Source of the DNA: CAVROP01 sp050012175
Lineage (GTDB): Bacteria > Acidobacteriota > Terriglobia > UBA7540
Direction: 5' to 3'
Length of the DNA: 64,000 nt
Assembly: GCA_050012175.1 (NCBI GenBank)
Contig: JBEKHR010000028.1
Span: forward strand, 9,931-73,930
Every line of letters starts with the position of its first letter. The stretch's first letter is position 1. Position numbers and translations under genes: made by a program. The notes under the pieces were generated by a model, which worked only from the letters and a program-made list of their open reading frames with translations, had not been told where the DNA came from and did not search any database. Positions 61,587-64,000 of this stretch are shown one piece after another.

Positions 61587-62711
61587 TCACTTGGCGAGCA
61601 AGAGCGTCTCTACCTTTAATGCCGCCGCTTCTTGCATGTGGGGTAGGACGTGAGAATATACGTCCAGAGTAAAGGCAACGCTCGCGTGACCGAGCTGTTC
61701 GCTGATAACCTTCGGCGACACGCCTGCGGCCAATGCCAATGTGGCTGCCGTGTGGCGCAAGTCGTAAAGGCGGATGTTAGGTAAACCGGCCTCCCTAACC
61801 AGCGGCTTGAAGTAACGGCGCACAAACTTTGATTCTCGAATCGGCCCCCCGCACTTCGCAACAAAGACAAGAGCGCGCTCGGGGTTATCATCCTTTCGCC
61901 CGTCAACGCTCTGCCTGTGCTTTTCGAGCAAGGCGATTACCCAAGCCTGAAGCTTGATCACACGACGGCTCCGCGAGCGTTTTGTATCGGCAAACTGCCA
62001 ACCACCCTTCTTCCACTCCAGAGTCCGCGACACGCTGACCGTGCCCCGAACCAGGTCGATATCCGCCCAGGTGAGCGCGAGGTATTCGCTGGGTCTCATG
62101 CCACTTGTCATGGCCAATCCGAACAGCGCCTCATAAGGATGCCCCGCAATTGCAGTCATGAATCCTCTGGCCTGCTCGACACTCAGGACTTCAACGCTAC
62201 GTCTAGTTTGCCTTGGCAGATCCACCAACTCCGCAGGGTTTGTCAGCAAGAGCCTCCAGCGGACTGCCTGTTTTAGCGCGGACCTCAGTACGGCATGTGT
62301 ATAGCGGATCGAGCGGGCCGCGAGCCCCCGATCCAACAGCTCGCGATACAGACTCTGAATATCGAATGGCTGGACGGAGACCAGGGGTTTTATTCCCAGT
62401 TGTGGTCGAACGTATCGACGAAGCAAGCCCTCGTAATCCTGAAAGCTCTTGGTTCGCAGCCTGGGTTTGGCGCAAACTTCGAGCCAGCGGTCGAGGTACA
62501 GATTAAGAGTTTGCTTGGAAGAATCGAGATTTCGTCCCAAGTCGCGCTCGCTGAGCATCCGGTTAAGGTGTGCTTGTGCGTCGCGCAACCCGCCGTGGAT
62601 TGTTCTGTTCAGGTATTTCCGTTTCTTGCTCTCGGCGTCGCGCCCCGCATACACCCGGACCAGCCAAGTGCGCGGGGCGCGTCCGATGATCTGGCCAACT
62701 TTGCGGGCCAT
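61587..62711 (-). CDS. Tyrosine recombinase/phage integrase
   Basis: Protein of about 374 residues, start at 62711 (MARKVGQIIGRAPRTWLVRVYAGRD). An N-terminal AP2-like arm-binding domain precedes the SAM-like core-binding domain (TLNLYLDRWLEVCAKPRLRTKSFQDYEGLLRRYV). Catalytic residues: Arg in MTSGMRPSEYLAL, RLYDLRHTAATL (the first position of H-x-x-R is Tyr), His in EQLGHASVAFT and the nucleophile in TLDVYSHV. Such enzymes insert phages or genomic islands. No attachment-site repeat or tRNA was found near it, so the size of any island is unknown. Confidence 0.88.
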   Translation of the reverse strand: MARKVGQIIGRAPRTWLVRVYAGRDAESKKRKYLNRTIHGGLRDAQAHLNRMLSERDLGRNLDSSKQTLNLYLDRWLEVCAKPRLRTKSFQDYEGLLRRYVRPQLGIKPLVSVQPFDIQSLYRELLDRGLAARSIRYTHAVLRSALKQAVRWRLLLTNPAELVDLPRQTRRSVEVLSVEQARGFMTAIAGHPYEALFGLAMTSGMRPSEYLALTWADIDLVRGTVSVSRTLEWKKGGWQFADTKRSRSRRVIKLQAWVIALLEKHRQSVDGRKDDNPERALVFVAKCGGPIRESKFVRRYFKPLVREAGLPNIRLYDLRHTAATLALAAGVSPKVISEQLGHASVAFTLDVYSHVLPHMQEAAALKVETLLLAK

Positions 62712-63259
62712 GAGTGCACCTCCGGTGATACACGGCACACATTTGGCGCACGGTGCCGCGCTAAGTGATTCAATTATTGGGAATTAAAGACGGGAAGCTT
62801 GATTGACAGTCAGTGGACCAAATCAACCGCCCAACTCTTGACATCCAGATTGGGAAATTGACCTTAGATTGAAAAATATAAAATTTAGCGTCTAGCTGGA
62901 CGGGCAGATGCTCGCTATGAAGGAGTCTTGGCTGTTCCATCCTTGTCTACCGGTTTTGTGAACGCTGCGTTCTCGAAGGGGGTTAGCATGACCGATTTTG
63001 AGGATGGTTAGGAAGGGCTAAAGCAAACAGCAGCAGGAGTTGGTAGCGACCAGAAGGATGGTTTCACGAAATTCAGGCATTCCTAATCAGGCATTTTGTG
63101 AGGGTCCGGAACGGCTTCAAATCCGGCAAGAGGTGTGCCGTGAGGTGACTAAGTATGGACATATAAATCATGGTTGTTAGGAAATTCGTCTCGGCGAGGC
63201 TTGTAACAGCTTCAAAGGAAAGCAGTCACAGTTTCGTGAAACCCTCTGAGAAATTCAGA
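62712..63259. other. Non-coding stretch upstream of the integrase gene
   Basis: AT-richer than its surroundings around 62860-62890. No gene, tRNA or clear repeat recognised. Confidence 0.5.
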
Positions 63260-64000
63260 TTAGAGTGCTGCTTCGGCTTCGTTCGAGGGCGCGCTCTCCG
63301 CGCCCCCCGAGCCCACGGCCTTAACCACATAATAGTAAACCGTGCCGGGCGTCACATTCGCGTCCACATAGCTGGTGCCGTTAATCGGTGTGGAATTCAA
63401 CGGGGTACGAACTCTCCGCTCCCGAGGCGGTGCCCCGGTAGACGTTGTAGCCCACGATCCCCGAACTCGCGCTGGCGGCCCAGGAAAGAATCACATCGTG
63501 GATCGCGATTCCCGTCAAGGTGGAGGATTGCGTACTGCCGGAGATGCCGTTGCTGTTCTCCGTGACCGTGAGCGAGGCGTTGCGGCTCCCACCGGTGGCG
63601 GGCGTGAAAACCGCCGCGATGGTGCAGCTTGAATTCGCCGTCAGCGTCGCACCGCACGTTGTGGTCTGGCTAAAGTCGCCGGCATTGGCGCCCGTAAACC
63701 CAATGCCGGCGATCTGCAAGGTGGCGTTGCCCGTATTGGAGAGGGTAAAGGTCTGAGCCGAACTGGACGTCGCAGCGGGTTGGCTTGGAAAGACGTAACT
63801 GCTGGGTGAGAGACTGGCAGAGGGGCCCGTGACTGTGAAGTTCACGGAGTTGGAAGGTCCCCCACCCGGCGCAGGGTTCGTCACCACCACCGCGTAACTC
63901 CCTGCCGTCGCCTGGTCCGTCGCGCTCAGAGAAATCGTCAACTGCGTCGAGCTCACGAACGTCGCCGTGTGCCCCACCCCGTTGTAAGTCACCGTCGAGC
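63260..64000 (-). CDS. Secreted IPT/ASH/fibronectin-III-type protein, 3' part, with a frameshift
   Basis: Only the C-terminal part lies in the window; it runs off the right edge. Order: an IPT/TIG-like domain (VTYNGVGHTATFVSSTQLTISL...VVVTNPAPGGGPSNSVNFTV), an ASH/choice-of-anchor-D-like domain (FTLSNTGNATLQIAGIGFTGANAGDFSQTTTCG), and a fibronectin III domain (ILSWAASASSGIVGYNVYRGT). At about 63400 the FN3 frame stops after SSYPVEFHTD, but its natural continuation (STPINGTSYVDANVTPGTVYYYVVKAVGS...) is open one base over, down to 63260. So one base is missing here, by real mutation or sequencing error. Extracellular protein of unknown role. Confidence 0.75.

Overview
This window reads as chromosome of a GC-rich soil or groundwater bacterium, most likely an acidobacterium (class Terriglobia or a relative). 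That placement is inference. It rests on the style of the secreted proteins (Tat-exported CCPSGQTC-repeat proteins, IPT/ASH/fibronectin-type secreted proteins), on dense degenerate 7-bp tandem repeats between genes, and on GTAG-type palindromes. I found no rRNA, tRNA or CRISPR array.

Layout. (1) 0-2.3 kb, minus strand: a PqqD-like protein and an HprK-like kinase (ATGA-coupled) plus an S26 signal-peptidase-like protein. (2) 2.7-14.2 kb, minus strand: a very large secreted repeat protein, a Tat-exported Cys-rich protein with a truncated thioredoxin-like gene beside it, a repeat-rich non-coding stretch, an O-antigen ligase-like protein, a TPR protein, a second Cys-rich protein and a double-thioredoxin membrane protein. 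The thioredoxin plus Cys-rich pair is present twice, once decayed. (3) 14.2-15.9 kb: a gene-poor divergent region with a transposase remnant. (4) 15.9-52.8 kb, plus strand: a Wzx/Wzy-type exopolysaccharide locus. It holds a NusG-like antiterminator, Wza-type export protein, Wzc-type chain-length/tyrosine-kinase protein, a geranylgeranyl-reductase-like flavoprotein, an initiating sugar-phosphate transferase, a WecG-type transferase, Wzx flippase, about nine further glycosyltransferases, seven SAM methyltransferases, a Wzy-like polymerase, a sugar epimerase/dehydratase and UDP-GlcNAc 2-epimerase. (5) 52.7-63 kb: decayed genes and mobile DNA, namely a beta-helix gene split by an IS4-family element, a group II intron, an IS1182-family element carrying a DUF6788 gene, and a tyrosine recombinase. 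(6) 63.3-64 kb: the 3' end of a secreted IPT/ASH/FN3 protein with an apparent frameshift.

How it works together. The plus-strand locus would build a lipid-linked repeat unit (initiating transferase, WecG and glycosyltransferases, decorated by methyltransferases), flip it (Wzx), polymerise it (Wzy at 47.5 kb and perhaps the ligase-like protein at 9.6 kb) and export it (Wza/Wzc), with the NusG-like protein probably keeping polymerase running through the long operon. The minus-strand half adds a ligase/TPR pair and an unusual disulfide-protein module resembling the MauD/MauA pairing in logic.

The most unusual signals are: (a) at least eight unrelated 7-bp-period tandem arrays that also run into coding sequence; (b) the duplicated double-thioredoxin/Cys-rich module; (c) repeated scars in the polysaccharide locus, where a 5' fragment of a gene lies just upstream of an inserted methyltransferase-containing block and the full gene (or a relative) follows; (d) GTAG...CTAC REP-like doublets, one split by the group II intron.
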